Source: Pseudomonadota bacterium (GTDB lineage Bacteria; Pseudomonadota; Alphaproteobacteria; Rhizobiales; Hyphomicrobiaceae). From it: a stretch of DNA of 59,306 nucleotides. The stretch covers positions 1 to 59,306 of the forward strand of contig JAFAFW010000019.1 in the NCBI GenBank assembly GCA_023423275.1. Reading direction: 5' to 3'. A program made the translations under genes and the position numbers. The notes below the pieces were generated by a model. It was not told the DNA's origin. It did no database searches and saw only the letters and a program-made list of their open reading frames with translations. How positions within the stretch are numbered: position 1 is the stretch's first letter; each line of letters starts with the position of its first letter. This document shows, piece by piece, positions 8,333 to 15,473 of this stretch.

Positions 8333-8382
8333 GGCAGTTTCCTCTCTGAGATGCGCACGCCGCAGTCAGGGCGATCCCGTTC

Positions 8383-8402
8383 GGGATAGCGCTTACATGA
8401 GG
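8383..8402. promoter_or_regulatory. LacI-like operator, copy 3
   Basis: GGGATAGCGCTTACATGAGG has a palindromic AGCGCT centre and lies in the divergent region between the cupin unit and the SDR gene. It matches copy 2 over GCGCTTAC and copy 1 over CGCTTAC. Confidence 0.55.
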
Positions 8403-8529
8403 TTAGGGAGACGGGCTCAGCTTCGTCAATCCAGAGTTTGTAAGACTTTGTAAAAGCTCCCCTTGACGGGACCGCCGCGGACAGGGAAACGTCCGCGCCA
8501 ACATACCTTTACGCTAGGGAGTTCTGAGA

Positions 8530-9291
8530 ATGACAAATGGGGGCAAGCTGCGGTCGATCCTGGTGACCGGATCGGGGAGCGGGATCGGGGCGGCGATTTG
8601 CCGGCGTCTCGCTGCGCCTGGCACCGGAATCCTGCTTCATGCGCTGAACAATCAGCGTGGCTGCGAGGAGGTCGCGGCCGAGTTGCGCGAGAAGGGCGCC
8701 GAGACAGACATCATGCTGGGCGATCTTTCGAAGCCCGAGGTCGGTGGGGCGCTGGTCCGGCGGGCCGTCGAGCGGTTCGGCGGCCTCGACGTTCTGATTG
8801 CCAACGCAGGCTTCCCTGACCGGAGCCCTTACGGTGAACTGACGCGCGAAGGGTTTGACAATGTTCACGGCGTGGTTGCCGGAGGTTTGTTTGAGATGGC
8901 GACGGCGGCTCTGGAACCGCTGAAGGCGTCTTCGGCCGGCCGCGTGGTAACCGTCAGCACCCACAACGCCCATATCTTCCGCACGGACTATCCATTCTAT
9001 CCGGCTTCGGCTTGCGCGAAGTCGGGGCTGGAGGCCCTCACGCGGGCTTTGGCACTGCAACTCGCGCCATACAACGTCATCGTCAACTGCGTCGTTCCGG
9101 GACTGATCGAGAAGCAGGCAGGCACTGAGCAGTTCCTGTCGCCGGAGGAGTGGAAGGGCTTCGCCGAGAAGGTGCCGCTCGGTCGGATCGGTCAGCCGGA
9201 CGAGGTCGCCTCGGTGGTGGAATTCTTGTGCTCGCCGGGCGCGAGCTATGTGACCGGCCAGCTCATCCACATCAACGGCGGCTTCATTTGA
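8530..9291 (+). CDS. SDR family oxidoreductase with altered catalytic motif
   Basis: 253 residues of the classical short-chain dehydrogenase fold. The cofactor loop is TGSGSGIG, followed by NAG, a serine in VSTHNAH and the C-terminal YVTGQLIHINGGF. The expected YxxxK reads FYPASACAKSG, so the lysine is 7 residues after the nearest tyrosine rather than 4, and a serine sits at the Lys-4 position. The protein may use a shifted tyrosine or have altered chemistry. AGGGAG precedes ATG 8530. It is transcribed alone, divergently from the cupin unit. Confidence 0.88.
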   Translation: MTNGGKLRSILVTGSGSGIGAAICRRLAAPGTGILLHALNNQRGCEEVAAELREKGAETDIMLGDLSKPEVGGALVRRAVERFGGLDVLIANAGFPDRSPYGELTREGFDNVHGVVAGGLFEMATAALEPLKASSAGRVVTVSTHNAHIFRTDYPFYPASACAKSGLEALTRALALQLAPYNVIVNCVVPGLIEKQAGTEQFLSPEEWKGFAEKVPLGRIGQPDEVASVVEFLCSPGASYVTGQLIHINGGFI

Positions 9292-9296
9292 GGTCG

Positions 9297-9343
9297 GGCG
9301 CCGGTTCGGGTCTGCGGCGCTGTCGCGCCATTGAACCGGCGCC
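9297..9343 (+). terminator. Nested hairpin after the SDR gene
   Basis: GGCGCCGGTTC (9297-9307) pairs perfectly with GAACCGGCGCC (9333-9343). The loop has an inner stem, GGCGC/GCGCC (9316-9320/9325-9329). It begins a few bases after the SDR stop codon and probably ends that transcript, although there is no T-run. Confidence 0.5.
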
Positions 9344-9397
9344 GCCAACTGGGTATCGTGCGCGCAGCGTGCATGAGGATTACTTCGGGACGGAACG

Positions 9398-9703
9398 ATG
9401 GTGGCGCGGATCTACAAGCCGGCAAAGACGGCCATGCAGTCAGGCCTTGCGCGGACGAAGGACTGGGTGCTCGAGGATGAGCCGCGGGTTCCGCGCGAAA
9501 TCGATCCTCTGATGGGCTGGACCAGCTCCTCCGACATGCGCCAGCAGGTGCAGCTCCGGTTCGAGACGAAGGAAGAGGCGATTGCCTACGCGGAGCGTAA
9601 CGGTATCGCCTACACCGTCTACGACCCGCAACCCCGCAAAGCCGTGCCGAAGTCCTACGCGGACAACTTCAAGTTCGGGCGCATCGTCGCCTGGACGCAT
9701 TGA
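9398..9703 (+). CDS. NDUFS4-like NADH dehydrogenase (complex I) accessory subunit
   Basis: 101 residues that match the ETC complex I subunit conserved region. It begins MVARIYKPAKTAMQSG, has PLMGWTSSSDMRQQVQLRF, then FETKEEAIAYAERNGIAY and ends DNFKFGRIVAWTH. This is the bacterial counterpart of the mitochondrial 18-kDa NDUFS4 subunit, which stabilises the N-module of complex I and is found in alphaproteobacteria. It stands alone here, far from any nuo operon. The length matches the family. Confidence 0.9.
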   Translation: MVARIYKPAKTAMQSGLARTKDWVLEDEPRVPREIDPLMGWTSSSDMRQQVQLRFETKEEAIAYAERNGIAYTVYDPQPRKAVPKSYADNFKFGRIVAWTH

Positions 9704-9741
9704 GGGTGTGACGCAGGAGCTCCGGTTCCAGACCTAGACCT

Positions 9742-10932
9742 CTAAGGGGCGTTGTGAACCAGACGCCGCAGGGCGAGGAGGCCGAGAAGCGGCCCCGGGA
9801 CGAGGAGCAGGAACAGGTATTGCGCGCCGACAGAGTCCAGGAGGCTGTTGAGCAGCTGGATCGACGCGATCGTGATGGCAAAGCCCAGGCAATTGACGAT
9901 CGTGAGGGCGGACCCCACGAGCTGCGACGGCGCATAGCGCGCATTGAGCGTCGAAAATTGCGGTGAGTCACCGACAACGACAATTCCCCAGATGAGCAGG
10001 AAGCCCAGCATCACCGGTTGCGGCATCAGGAAGGCAATCGGCGACAGGAGACAGCACGCCCCCGAGGCCGCCAGTTGAACAAACGCGACGCGCGCGCTTC
10101 CGCGGTTCAGCGAGATCAAGCCTCCAAGGATGCAGCCGGCTGCGCCCACGCCGATGATCAGGAACGTCCATAACGAGATGCCGGATGCTCCGCCCGATTT
10201 CTCAAACCCAAACGCGGCGAGATAGGCCGGTACGAACGTCCACAGCGCATAGAGTTCCCACATGTGACCGAAGTAGCCGAACGACGAGGCGCGGAAGTCC
10301 GGGGACCGGAAAATATCGATGATCGCCCGCGGATCGAAACGAGCGCCGGCACGCAAATGAGGACCATCAGGAACGAACCGATACATCAGCAGGCCACCGC
10401 ATATCGCGATGGCCGATACGGATAGCAGCACGCTTTCCCATGGCAAATCCTGTCCGAGCGCGCGTATCAGATGCGGCAATGCGGTTCCGAGCACGAGCGC
10501 GCCGACGAGATAACCCAGGGCCTTGCCGAGATCGCGATCAAACCATCCCGCGGCGATTTTCATGCCGATCGGATAGATGCCGGCGAGAAAGAAGCCGGTC
10601 GCAAATCGCAGCAGGAGCAACGGCCACAGTGATGCGCCGACGACATAGGGAGCGGCGTTGAACAAGGCCCCGAGGAGCGCACACGCCAGGAAGATGCGTC
10701 GCGGCGAAAAGCGATCTGCGATGACGAAGAAGACGAAGGCGAACGTGCCTGCAATGAAACCGAGCTGAACGGCGGTCGTGAGGTTGCCCAGGGCTTCGGC
10801 CGGCAAGTCTCCGTAGCGTTGGAGATCAGGCATCACCGCGTTGCTTGCGAACCAAAGCGACGTGCCGGCAAATTGGGCTGCGACGATGACGGGCAGGATG
10901 TGCCGCGGCACCGCGGAGGGCATCTGTCGCAT
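9742..10932 (-). CDS. MFS transporter
   Basis: 396 residues with about 12 membrane segments and a central loop after residue 190. It resembles major facilitator permeases of the YnfM/CynX-like type. The A-loop motif is diverged (FFVIADRFSPRR). The substrate is not readable. Start 10932 or the in-frame ATG 10923 are both possible, and no good Shine-Dalgarno sequence decides. A 16-bp perfect dyad lies 22 bases upstream of the start. Confidence 0.85.
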   Translation of the reverse strand: MRQMPSAVPRHILPVIVAAQFAGTSLWFASNAVMPDLQRYGDLPAEALGNLTTAVQLGFIAGTFAFVFFVIADRFSPRRIFLACALLGALFNAAPYVVGASLWPLLLLRFATGFFLAGIYPIGMKIAAGWFDRDLGKALGYLVGALVLGTALPHLIRALGQDLPWESVLLSVSAIAICGGLLMYRFVPDGPHLRAGARFDPRAIIDIFRSPDFRASSFGYFGHMWELYALWTFVPAYLAAFGFEKSGGASGISLWTFLIIGVGAAGCILGGLISLNRGSARVAFVQLAASGACCLLSPIAFLMPQPVMLGFLLIWGIVVVGDSPQFSTLNARYAPSQLVGSALTIVNCLGFAITIASIQLLNSLLDSVGAQYLFLLLVPGPLLGLLALRRLVHNAP

Positions 10933-10953
10933 GATCAGCTCGAAAGATGACGA

Positions 10954-10969
10954 AGGGTAGACTTACCCT
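10954..10969. promoter_or_regulatory. Perfect dyad upstream of MFS gene
   Basis: AGGGTA-GACT-TACCCT, a candidate operator for the MFS gene. No adjacent regulator gene is present. Confidence 0.3.
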
Positions 10970-11089
10970 ATCAGCCAAACGAACCGTCGTCTGCCATTTG
11001 GCGGAGTTCCGAGCGGCCACTATTTCAACGGCGCTGCGGTTGGCTGGCGTGCGCGCCAGCCGCTTCGGCTCTCATCTTATCGCCGACGC

Positions 11090-11920
11090 TCAGCCTTTGA
11101 TAAAGGCGAGCAGATTGGGATTGATGACGTCGGCGTGGGTGGTCAACATGCCGTGCGGGAAGCCTTCGTAGATCTTGAGCGTCCCCTTCTTCAGCAGCTT
11201 CACGGAAAGCAGTGAAGCATCGGCATACGGCACGATCTGGTCATCATCGCCGTGCGTGACGAGAGTCGGCACATCTATCGCCTTGAGATCCTCGGTAAAG
11301 TCGGTTTCGGAAAAGGCCTTGATGCCCTCGTAATGGGCCTTGGCGGAGCCGATCATGCCCTGTCGCCACCAGTTCTGAATCACACCCTGGGAGATTTTGG
11401 CTCCCGGACGGTTGAAGCCATAGAACGGTCCGCTTGCAACATCGACATAGAACTGCGCCCGGTTAGCGGCGAGGGATTCCCGAAAGCCATCGAAGACTTC
11501 CATTGGCAGACCGCCCGGATTGGCCGCGGTTTTCAGCATAATCGGCGGCACAGAACTGACGAGAATAGCTTTCGCAACGCGCCCCTTGCCATGGCGGGCG
11601 ACGTAGCGTGCAACCTCTCCGCCGCCGGTCGAGTGACCGATATGGATGGCATTGTTGAGATCGAGATACTCCGCGACGGCAGCCGCATCAGCAGCGTAGT
11701 GGTCCATATCATGACCATCGCTGACCTGACTCGACCGCCCATGACCACGCCGGTCATGAGCGATGACGCGATAGCCCTTGTCGAGAAAGAACAGCATCTG
11801 ATTATCCCAATCGTCGCTGGAAAGTGGCCAGCCATGATGGAATACGATGGGTTGCGCAGCCTTCGGCCCCCAATCCTTATAGAAAATATCGACGCCGTCC
11901 TTGGTGGTGATTACGCCCAT
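11090..11920 (-). CDS. Alpha/beta hydrolase, non-heme chloroperoxidase-like
   Basis: 276 residues. It has IVFHHGWPLSSDDWD, IAHDRRGHGRS, the nucleophile elbow GHSTGGG, the acid in THGDDDQIVPY and the histidine in GFPHGML. The HGWPLSSDDWD and DRRGHGRS motifs are typical of cofactor-free haloperoxidases/perhydrolases. The start MGVITTKDG at 11920 has GGAGA upstream; the longer frame to 12079 overlaps the molybdoenzyme gene. No signal peptide is visible. It may be a perhydrolase or esterase and lies just downstream of the sigma-controlled molybdoenzyme genes on the same strand, with a 155-base gap. Confidence 0.88.
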   Translation of the reverse strand: MGVITTKDGVDIFYKDWGPKAAQPIVFHHGWPLSSDDWDNQMLFFLDKGYRVIAHDRRGHGRSSQVSDGHDMDHYAADAAAVAEYLDLNNAIHIGHSTGGGEVARYVARHGKGRVAKAILVSSVPPIMLKTAANPGGLPMEVFDGFRESLAANRAQFYVDVASGPFYGFNRPGAKISQGVIQNWWRQGMIGSAKAHYEGIKAFSETDFTEDLKAIDVPTLVTHGDDDQIVPYADASLLSVKLLKKGTLKIYEGFPHGMLTTHADVINPNLLAFIKG

Positions 11921-12075
11921 AGCCAATTTCTCCGACTGAGGTTGGATTGCATGAAGCAATGGCCAGTGATTTGCGTGATAATCGGAAAATCGGTGATTGG
12001 TTCTCTGCAACGTTGCGCGGCGTTTGGAATAGGCAAGAGAGCGGTCGCCTCGATAGAAAGCCAGGCCGCGCCTCA

Positions 12076-12864
12076 TCAAATCCCGGCGTACCAGTCATAG
12101 CCCCGATCTTCCCAGTATCCGCCCTTTCCCAGTCCGAAGCCGGAGAAGCTATCCACCGCTTCTATCGTATGCACGTACTTGGGTTGCTTGTAGCCAAGGG
12201 CCCGTTCTATGCGCACGCGGATCGGAGCACCGTTGGCGACAGGAAGCGCTTCACCATTGAGGCCGTATGCGAGGATCGTCTGCGGATGGCGCGCATCCAC
12301 AAGATCGCAGCTTTCGTAGTATGATGCCGGGCCGGAAACATCGTCGAAACGGTCGTAGCAATGAAATACGAGGTAACGTGCGGCCGGCTTGAGTTTGGCC
12401 TCATCAAGAAGTTTCGATAACGGTGTGCCGGTCCATTTGGCGATGCAGCTCCAGCCTTCAACGCAATCATGTCTCGTGATCTGCGTTCGTGACGGCATAT
12501 TGCGCAGTTCCGTGAGGGAGTACGTGCGCGGCTGCTCGACGAGGCCTTTTACCGTCAGTCGATAGTCGGCAAAGTGATTGGCTTTCAGTGCCGCATATTC
12601 GGGCGTATCGGGATCTCTGGATCCGTTCGGCCTCTGGCCTTGCCGGATTTCGCTCTCGGAGTATTCCGGAGCGAGGCCCCCGTCACGTATCAACAAGCGC
12701 TGAGCGTGATAGGTCAGGCTGTTCGTTTTCTCCAGGATCGCGCGTGCGGTGCTGTCCGTGCGCCCGAGGAAATCAAACTGATCGCAGCCGGACAACGCGA
12801 GAGACGTTGTGCCGAGGACACCCATGCCGATGATGCGGCGGCGGGAAAGCAGGATGCGGCTCAT
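12076..12864 (-). CDS. MsrP/sulfite-oxidase-like molybdopterin oxidoreductase, exported
   Basis: 262 residues with an oxidoreductase molybdopterin-binding domain. The Mo-ligating cysteine is probably in HDCVEGWSCIAKWTGTPLS. FHCYDRFDDVS and YGLNGEALPVANGAPIR are family segments. The N-terminus (SRRRIIGMG...LALSGC) combines an arginine pair with a lipobox-like LSGC, so it may be a Tat-exported, membrane-anchored protein. The start overlaps the cytochrome b gene by 4 bases (ATGA), so the two are translationally coupled and the cytochrome is the likely electron donor. MsrP relatives repair oxidised methionine in the periplasm. This role fits the sigma-stress context but is inferred. Confidence 0.88.
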   Translation of the reverse strand: MSRILLSRRRIIGMGVLGTTSLALSGCDQFDFLGRTDSTARAILEKTNSLTYHAQRLLIRDGGLAPEYSESEIRQGQRPNGSRDPDTPEYAALKANHFADYRLTVKGLVEQPRTYSLTELRNMPSRTQITRHDCVEGWSCIAKWTGTPLSKLLDEAKLKPAARYLVFHCYDRFDDVSGPASYYESCDLVDARHPQTILAYGLNGEALPVANGAPIRVRIERALGYKQPKYVHTIEAVDSFSGFGLGKGGYWEDRGYDWYAGI

Positions 12865-13718
12865 GGCTTATCTCCGTCGTGCAGGGACGTGTCCGGGCTT
12901 GTGCGGTACCAGCCCGTGATCATGGAACGCAGCTCGTTGAGGGGGCCTGCGGCGAACACCATGAAAATATGAACAACGAAGAACAGCATCAGCAAAGACA
13001 TCGCCATGAAATGAATTGATCGCGCGGTCTGCCGGCCGCCGAAGATGTCCAGTAGCCAGGGCCAAGCGGCGTTCATCCCCGGACTCATGCTGAGACCGGT
13101 CAAGATGATCAATGGAAATAGAATGAAGAAAACACCGCAATAGGCGAGCTTCTGAAGCACGTTGTAACTGCGTCCGTGATTGAAACGAAAACGCGCATGG
13201 TCGGCGATGTCCTTCGGCAAGTTTCTGAGGTCTTTGCTTCGAGGAATAAGGTCGCGCAACGCATGGCCATTGGCGAAGCTGGCAATGAACCAGATGAGGA
13301 GTGTTGCGACAAACAACCAGGCAAAAAAGAAGTGAACGACGCGGCCTGTGGCGAGGTCCTGGTAGGAGGGAATCGTCACCGCCGAAGGAAAGCCGCGATA
13401 TTGCGGCTGCTCCGAAGTGCCGCTTACGCCGAGGACGCCCGTGGTGTCGAACTCCTGTCCGAACACTTCTGCCCGTCCCCGGGGTCCGCTTGGGGTGTCC
13501 ACGGCATAGATGCGGACGATCGCATTGTCATACGCAAAGCCGCTCTCATTCCCAATGTAGAGCGTCGGATGAGCGTTGAAGATCTGAAGCCCGGAGAAAA
13601 GGAGAAAGAACAGGCAGACGGCCCACGACCAATGGGCAATACGCGTCCACAGCGAATGACGATAAATCAGAGCGCCCGGGGGAGACGCCCGATTTGTTTC
13701 ATGGAAAGGAGTATGCAT
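12861..13718 (-). CDS. Cytochrome b561/Ni-Fe-hydrogenase b-type subunit-like membrane protein
   Basis: 285 residues, with about four to five membrane segments. Histidines suited for heme lie in RIAHWSWAV, GRVVHFFFAW and IHFMAMSLL...VVHIFMV. A periplasmic loop lies between the first two segments (about 45-125). It should pass electrons from the quinol pool to the downstream molybdoenzyme, replacing the MsrQ-type partner. ATG 13718 has GGAG ten bases upstream. It is followed with ATGA overlap by the molybdoenzyme gene and is probably co-transcribed with the MXKDX-repeat gene 87 bases upstream. Confidence 0.87.
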   Translation of the reverse strand: MHTPFHETNRASPPGALIYRHSLWTRIAHWSWAVCLFFLLFSGLQIFNAHPTLYIGNESGFAYDNAIVRIYAVDTPSGPRGRAEVFGQEFDTTGVLGVSGTSEQPQYRGFPSAVTIPSYQDLATGRVVHFFFAWLFVATLLIWFIASFANGHALRDLIPRSKDLRNLPKDIADHARFRFNHGRSYNVLQKLAYCGVFFILFPLIILTGLSMSPGMNAAWPWLLDIFGGRQTARSIHFMAMSLLMLFFVVHIFMVFAAGPLNELRSMITGWYRTSPDTSLHDGDKP

Positions 13719-13805
13719 GGCCGACAGGCTCCAGCACTGATGGATGTTGCCAGCAGGGCCCCGCAATCATGAACACCTTGTGCGGAGCCCCGGAAGCAAT
13801 TCGTT

Positions 13806-14075
13806 TCACATTTTCTTCGGCGACATAGCGTCACCGGCCTTTCCCATGGAGTCCGAACCCATCTTGTCTTTCTTCATGGCATCAGACCCCATGCTGTCCT
13901 TACCTATGGCATCCTTGCCCATCTTGTCCGCTTTCATTGCATCGCCGCCTTTGGCCATGCTGTCGCTTTTCATGGCGTCCGGCTTCTTGGTCATCGAGTC
14001 TTGGGCGTAGACGGGAACAGCGCTCGCGGCGACGAGAGTGAGCGCAAGAATCATATTGCGGACGGGGAAGGCCAT
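13806..14075 (-). CDS. Pentapeptide MXKDX repeat protein, periplasmic
   Basis: 89 residues. A signal peptide runs through MILALTLVAASAVPVYAQ. The rest is a string of Met/Lys/Asp five-residue units such as DAMKA, DKMGK, DAIGK, DSMGS, DAMKK, DKMGS, matching the pentapeptide MXKDX repeat family. The methionine-rich mature protein could be a sacrificial methionine-sulfoxide target or metal binder. Its neighbourhood with an MsrP-like enzyme makes the first idea attractive, but it is unproven. It is transcribed divergently from the sigma factor, with its own GTAAC-N16-CGAA promoter. Confidence 0.85.
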   Translation of the reverse strand: MAFPVRNMILALTLVAASAVPVYAQDSMTKKPDAMKSDSMAKGGDAMKADKMGKDAIGKDSMGSDAMKKDKMGSDSMGKAGDAMSPKKM

Positions 14076-14140
14076 AGCGTAACTCCGGAGTTGAGCGCGA
14101 CCACCCGAACCCCATGGCCCGTGCGCGCGCTGTATTTTGA

Positions 14141-14167
14141 AGTTCGTGGGGGCGCGCTGGAAGTTAC
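14141..14167 (-). promoter_or_regulatory. ECF-sigma promoter for the MXKDX-repeat/cytochrome/molybdoenzyme unit
   Basis: On the minus strand, GTAAC (14167-14163), 16 bases, then CGAACT (14146-14141). It has the same -35, spacing and CGAA -10 core as the sigma factor's own promoter on the other strand. The expected start lies about 58 bases before the MXKDX gene. Confidence 0.7.
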
Positions 14168-14221
14168 GTGTTCACGCAGGCGTGATAAAAAGGGGAGGTC
14201 TCGTGATATTTCGCCGGATCT

Positions 14222-14248
14222 GTAACGTATTCCGCAATCAAACGAATT
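14222..14248 (+). promoter_or_regulatory. Autoregulatory ECF-sigma promoter
   Basis: GTAAC (14222-14226), 16 bases, CGAATT (14243-14248). A transcript would start about at 14254-14256, that is at or next to the sigma factor ATG, implying a leaderless mRNA. GTAAC/CGAA elements are, from memory, the kind used by SigF-type ECF factors of alphaproteobacteria. Confidence 0.7.
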
Positions 14249-14255
14249 GAGACTG

Positions 14256-14807
14256 ATGAGCGGCCTGCAGTCATTGGAGAATGGCCTTCGTGCGCTGATG
14301 CTCGCGTCGCTCTCGGGCGACGCGGCTGCGTATCGGAATCTTCTTTCGGAGCTGTCGAAGCATTTGCGCCGATACTTTGGACGACGCCTGCATGCCGATG
14401 CCGCAAGCCAAGTGGAAGATCTGGTGCAGGAGACGCTGTTGGCCATTCACGCGCGACGGATGACGTACGATCCGGGCCGTCCGTTCACGGCCTGGGCTTA
14501 TGCCATCGCGCGCTACAAGCTGATCGACGCCTTGCGCCGGTTGCGGATGGAAACGCACGTCCCGATCGAGGATATGGCCGAATTTCTCTCGGAGGAGCCG
14601 GTCAGGGACCTCAGTGCCCATATGGACCTCAATGCGATGCTCGACACACTGCCCAAGCGAACAGGCCGGCTGATCCGCCAGGTCAAGATCGAGGGGCAAT
14701 CCGTGGCGGAGGTAGCGCAGACGGCCGGGTTGTCGGAGTCCGCCGTCAAAGTCGCGGTGCATCGGGGGCTCAGGGCGTTGCTGAACCGGTTCGGAGGTGA
14801 GCGATGA
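14256..14807 (+). CDS. ECF RNA polymerase sigma factor (SigF/EcfF type)
   Basis: 183 residues with sigma-2 (about 20-90: EDLVQETLLAIHARR, PFTAWAYAIARYKLID) and sigma-4 (about 125-178: DTLPKRTGRLIRQVKIEGQSVAEVAQTAGLSESAVKVAVHRGLR). The linked DUF1109 gene identifies it as the SigF/EcfF group, which responds to oxidants or heavy metals. ATG 14256 fits the family N-terminus (MSGLQSLENGLRALM). No Shine-Dalgarno sequence is visible and the autoregulatory promoter places transcription at the start codon. It overlaps the anti-sigma gene by 4 bases. Confidence 0.93.
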   Translation: MSGLQSLENGLRALMLASLSGDAAAYRNLLSELSKHLRRYFGRRLHADAASQVEDLVQETLLAIHARRMTYDPGRPFTAWAYAIARYKLIDALRRLRMETHVPIEDMAEFLSEEPVRDLSAHMDLNAMLDTLPKRTGRLIRQVKIEGQSVAEVAQTAGLSESAVKVAVHRGLRALLNRFGGER

Positions 14808-15442
14808 CCGATGATCTGATTGCTCGCCTGACTGACGACCTGAAGCCCGTCGCCCGCAATGCGTTGATTTATCGTTTGGCGGCTGTCGTCCTGATCGGTT
14901 TCGTCGTTGCTGCGCCCGTGATGCTTGCCTGGCTCGGATTGCGGCCGGATCTTCATGACGCGATGGGCAGCAGAATATTCTGGATCAAGTCGGGTTACAC
15001 CGCAGGGCTCGGCCTCGCCGGTATCTGGGCGGTCGAGAGATTGGGGCGTCCGGAATGCAGTGGGCGATGGCCGTTGACCGCAGCGTTTGCTCTCTTTCTC
15101 GTGGCTGCCGCCGCTGCGGTTGCGGACTATGCGCTCGCGCCTGCTGCAGCACGACGTGCGATATTGATGGGCTCGTCGGCGCTGGTTTGTCCGCTTTACA
15201 TCATGGCTCTATCGTTCCCGTTCTTCGCGGTTGTGATGGCGTTCATGCGCCGGCTTGCACCCACAGAACTGACGCTCGCCGGAGCTGCCGCAGGCCTGCT
15301 GGCAGGGGGGCTGGGCGCGTGGGTGTACTCTTTTCACTGCACCGAAGGTGGACTGCCGTTCCTGGCGGTCTGGTATAGCCTCGGAGTGCTTGCAGTCGCG
15401 TTGGCCGGCGCGCTTCTGGGCCGATCGCTCTTGCGTTGGTGA
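14804..15442 (+). CDS. nrsF: NrsF/OsrA-type anti-sigma factor (DUF1109)
   Basis: 212 residues, with six membrane segments and a short cytoplasmic N-terminus (MTDDLIARLTDDLKPV) that typically binds the sigma factor. Cysteines lie at 85, 129 and 179. The 129/179 pair has the same 50-residue spacing as the two cysteines reported, from memory, as the sensing residues of Caulobacter NrsF, so redox or metal sensing is likely. It is in the inner membrane and co-translated with the sigma gene through the ATGA overlap. Confidence 0.9.
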   Translation: MTDDLIARLTDDLKPVARNALIYRLAAVVLIGFVVAAPVMLAWLGLRPDLHDAMGSRIFWIKSGYTAGLGLAGIWAVERLGRPECSGRWPLTAAFALFLVAAAAAVADYALAPAAARRAILMGSSALVCPLYIMALSFPFFAVVMAFMRRLAPTELTLAGAAAGLLAGGLGAWVYSFHCTEGGLPFLAVWYSLGVLAVALAGALLGRSLLRW

Positions 15443-15473
15443 CGATCATATTTTTGAGCGGACAGAAGCAGGC

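Noticed and set aside
12861..13806. A further ECF-sigma promoter just upstream of the cytochrome b gene
   Set aside because: A CGAATT lies near 13799 on the minus strand, but the -35 at the correct spacing is only GTCGC (3 of 5 matches). Co-transcription with the MXKDX gene is simpler.
13850..13995. DNA repeat array such as a CRISPR or tandem-repeat element
   Set aside because: The repetition follows the codons of the MXKDX-repeat protein and has no spacer structure.
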